Both the position numbers and the translations under genes were made by a program. This document shows positions 5,714 to 6,837 of a stretch of DNA of 6,837 nt, one piece after another. The notes under the pieces were generated by a model. That model was given only the letters and a program-made list of their open reading frames with translations, was not told the DNA's origin and made no database searches. The stretch's first letter is position 1, and each line of letters starts with the position of its first letter. This DNA is from Hyphomicrobiales bacterium. GTDB taxonomy: Bacteria; Pseudomonadota; Alphaproteobacteria; Rhizobiales; Beijerinckiaceae. Where the stretch lies: the NCBI GenBank assembly GCA_003567055.1, contig PXAW01000592.1, positions 1-6,837 on the forward strand, given 5' to 3'.

Positions 5714-6837
5714 CGCTTCAGATTGACCAGCACTTCGAGCAGATCCGAGCCGGTCTGGAAGACCTTGGAATTGGCCTGGTAGCCGCGCTGGGCCTCGATC
5801 ATGTTGGTGAGTTCGTCGGCGAGATCGACATTCGACTGCTCGAGGGCCCCGGTGACCACGGTGCCCATCCCGGCTTCGCCGGGAAAGCCTATGGTGACGT
5901 CGCCGGAATCGATGCCGATCGAATAGATGTTGCCCGCAATGGCCACGAGATTGTCGGGACTGCGGACATCCGCCAGCGGAATGCGGTGGGTGGCGCGCCG
6001 GTCGCCGTTCTCGAACACGGCATAGAGCGTGCCGTCGGAGGAGAATTCCACCCCGCGCACGGCACTGGGCGCGTTGCCGTTCACTTCCGCGCGCATGACG
6101 GTGTAGTCGGCGGCGACCTGGGTCATGGCGGCGAGGTCGAGTTCGAAGGCCTGGCCGTCGGGAATGGCGATGTTGAGTGCGTTCGGCGAGCCGCCGGCGA
6201 GCCGGCCATTGGCCGGGTCGAAGACCAGGGTCTGGGTATCGAGAGGGCCGGCCCCATAGGGAAAGCCGCCGCCGGGTCCGGCTTCGGCCTGGTCGAAGAC
6301 CGAGACTTCCCATTCATTGGCGTTGGTCTTGGTGAAGTAGATGTCGAGCACCACCTCGTTGCCGAGATTGTCATAGGTGACCAGCGAGGATTTCGCCTCG
6401 AAGACCGAGCCGGCCACATTGTCCGACGGACGATCGCCGGCCGGGACGATATCGGCGTTGGACGGCAGATTGGCGCCGAAGATGCCTTCCGTCGACGGTG
6501 TCGCCTCCAGCGCATTCTGGGTGATGTTGACGGGCTCGAGCCCGGCCAGGGCATTGACCACGACGTTGGGGTCGCCATCCGCGAGCGGATAGCCCATCAG
6601 CTGGAAACCGCCGGCATTGATCAGATTGCCCTCGCCATCGGGGACGAAGGAGCCGGCGCGGGTCAGGAACGGGGTGCCGTTCGAATCGGAGACGACGAAG
6701 AAGCCGTTGCCGTTCACCGCGAGATCGGTGGTCGAGGTGGTGTATTGCAGCGCGCCCTGCTGGGTCACGTGCTGGCGGATATGCGTCTCCACGCCGCCGG
6801 AATTGTAGCTGCCCGCCTGCGAGTTCAGGATGAAGGA
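5710..6837 (-). CDS. flgE: Flagellar hook protein FlgE, 5' end outside the window
   Basis: FlgE is the subunit of the flagellar hook, the universal joint between rod and filament. 375 codons are visible, running from the window edge to a TGA stop. Numbering from the edge, residues 1-30 are the end of the conserved N-terminal region (SFILNSQAGSYNSGG, then the THIRQHVTQQGAL segment). LAVNGNGFFVV (39-49) and LTRAGSF (58-64) are hallmark motifs of hook and rod proteins. Domains D1-D2 follow, including a VTYDNLGNEVVLDIYFTK segment typical of FlgE D2. The C-terminal D0 helix is standard: QSNVDLADELTNMIEAQRGY through LVNLKR (334-375). Judging by family length, roughly the first 30-45 residues are missing. 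A GTG at 6792 within the frame is not the true start, because family similarity continues upstream of it. No frameshift is seen. Confidence 0.95.
   Translation of the reverse strand, partial: SFILNSQAGSYNSGGVETHIRQHVTQQGALQYTTSTTDLAVNGNGFFVVSDSNGTPFLTRAGSFVPDGEGNLINAGGFQLMGYPLADGDPNVVVNALAGLEPVNITQNALEATPSTEGIFGANLPSNADIVPAGDRPSDNVAGSVFEAKSSLVTYDNLGNEVVLDIYFTKTNANEWEVSVFDQAEAGPGGGFPYGAGPLDTQTLVFDPANGRLAGGSPNALNIAIPDGQAFELDLAAMTQVAADYTVMRAEVNGNAPSAVRGVEFSSDGTLYAVFENGDRRATHRIPLADVRSPDNLVAIAGNIYSIGIDSGDVTIGFPGEAGMGTVVTGALEQSNVDLADELTNMIEAQRGYQANSKVFQTGSDLLEVLVNLKR

Noticed and set aside
4755..5726. Open frame of 323 codons on the plus strand opposite flgK
   Set aside because: Same antisense pattern; composition is unlike a folded protein, and flgK is certain on the other strand.
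5654..6313. Open frame of 219 codons on the minus strand within flgE in another frame
   Set aside because: Almost entirely Arg, His, Pro and Ser and overlaps the conserved flgE frame. Only its last 19 codons, outside flgE, are kept as a separate low-confidence bridge.

Overview
The window comes from a GC-rich alphaproteobacterium, most likely a member of Hyphomicrobiales (Rhizobiales). Two things point there: the adjacent pair flaF-flbT, which is restricted to alphaproteobacteria, and the gene order flgE-flgK-flgL-flaF-flbT-flgD-fliQ, which is the standard order of the flagellar region in Rhizobium, Sinorhizobium and Agrobacterium. The genus cannot be read from this sequence alone.

Layout. 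Positions 1-179 carry no convincing gene. Positions 180-1661 (+) encode an extracellular-solute-binding family 5 (DppA/OppA-like) protein that has no visible signal peptide. From 1671 to the right-hand end everything is on the minus strand and belongs to one dense flagellar operon, read right to left: flgE (hook; 5' end cut by the window edge), flgK and flgL (hook-filament junction), flaF and flbT (flagellin regulators), flgD (hook cap) and fliQ (export gate). The solute-binding gene and fliQ converge, with 9 bases between their stop codons.

How the genes work together. FliQ is part of the membrane export gate. FlgD caps the growing hook and FlgE builds it. FlgK and FlgL then form the junction on which the filament assembles. 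FlaF and FlbT adjust flagellin production to the state of hook assembly. Genes in the operon are 7-15 bases apart or share an ATGA stop/start overlap, and two Shine-Dalgarno sequences include the upstream gene's stop codon, so translation is probably coupled throughout. The one longer gap (flgE-flgK, 52 bases) is spanned exactly by a 19-codon open frame with ATGA overlaps at both ends.

This is largely a known, conserved flagellar region; I see no clear new system. The points most worth a second look are the bridging mini-ORF, the leaderless solute-binding protein, and the break in the usual gene order after fliQ, where flhA and fliR would be expected.
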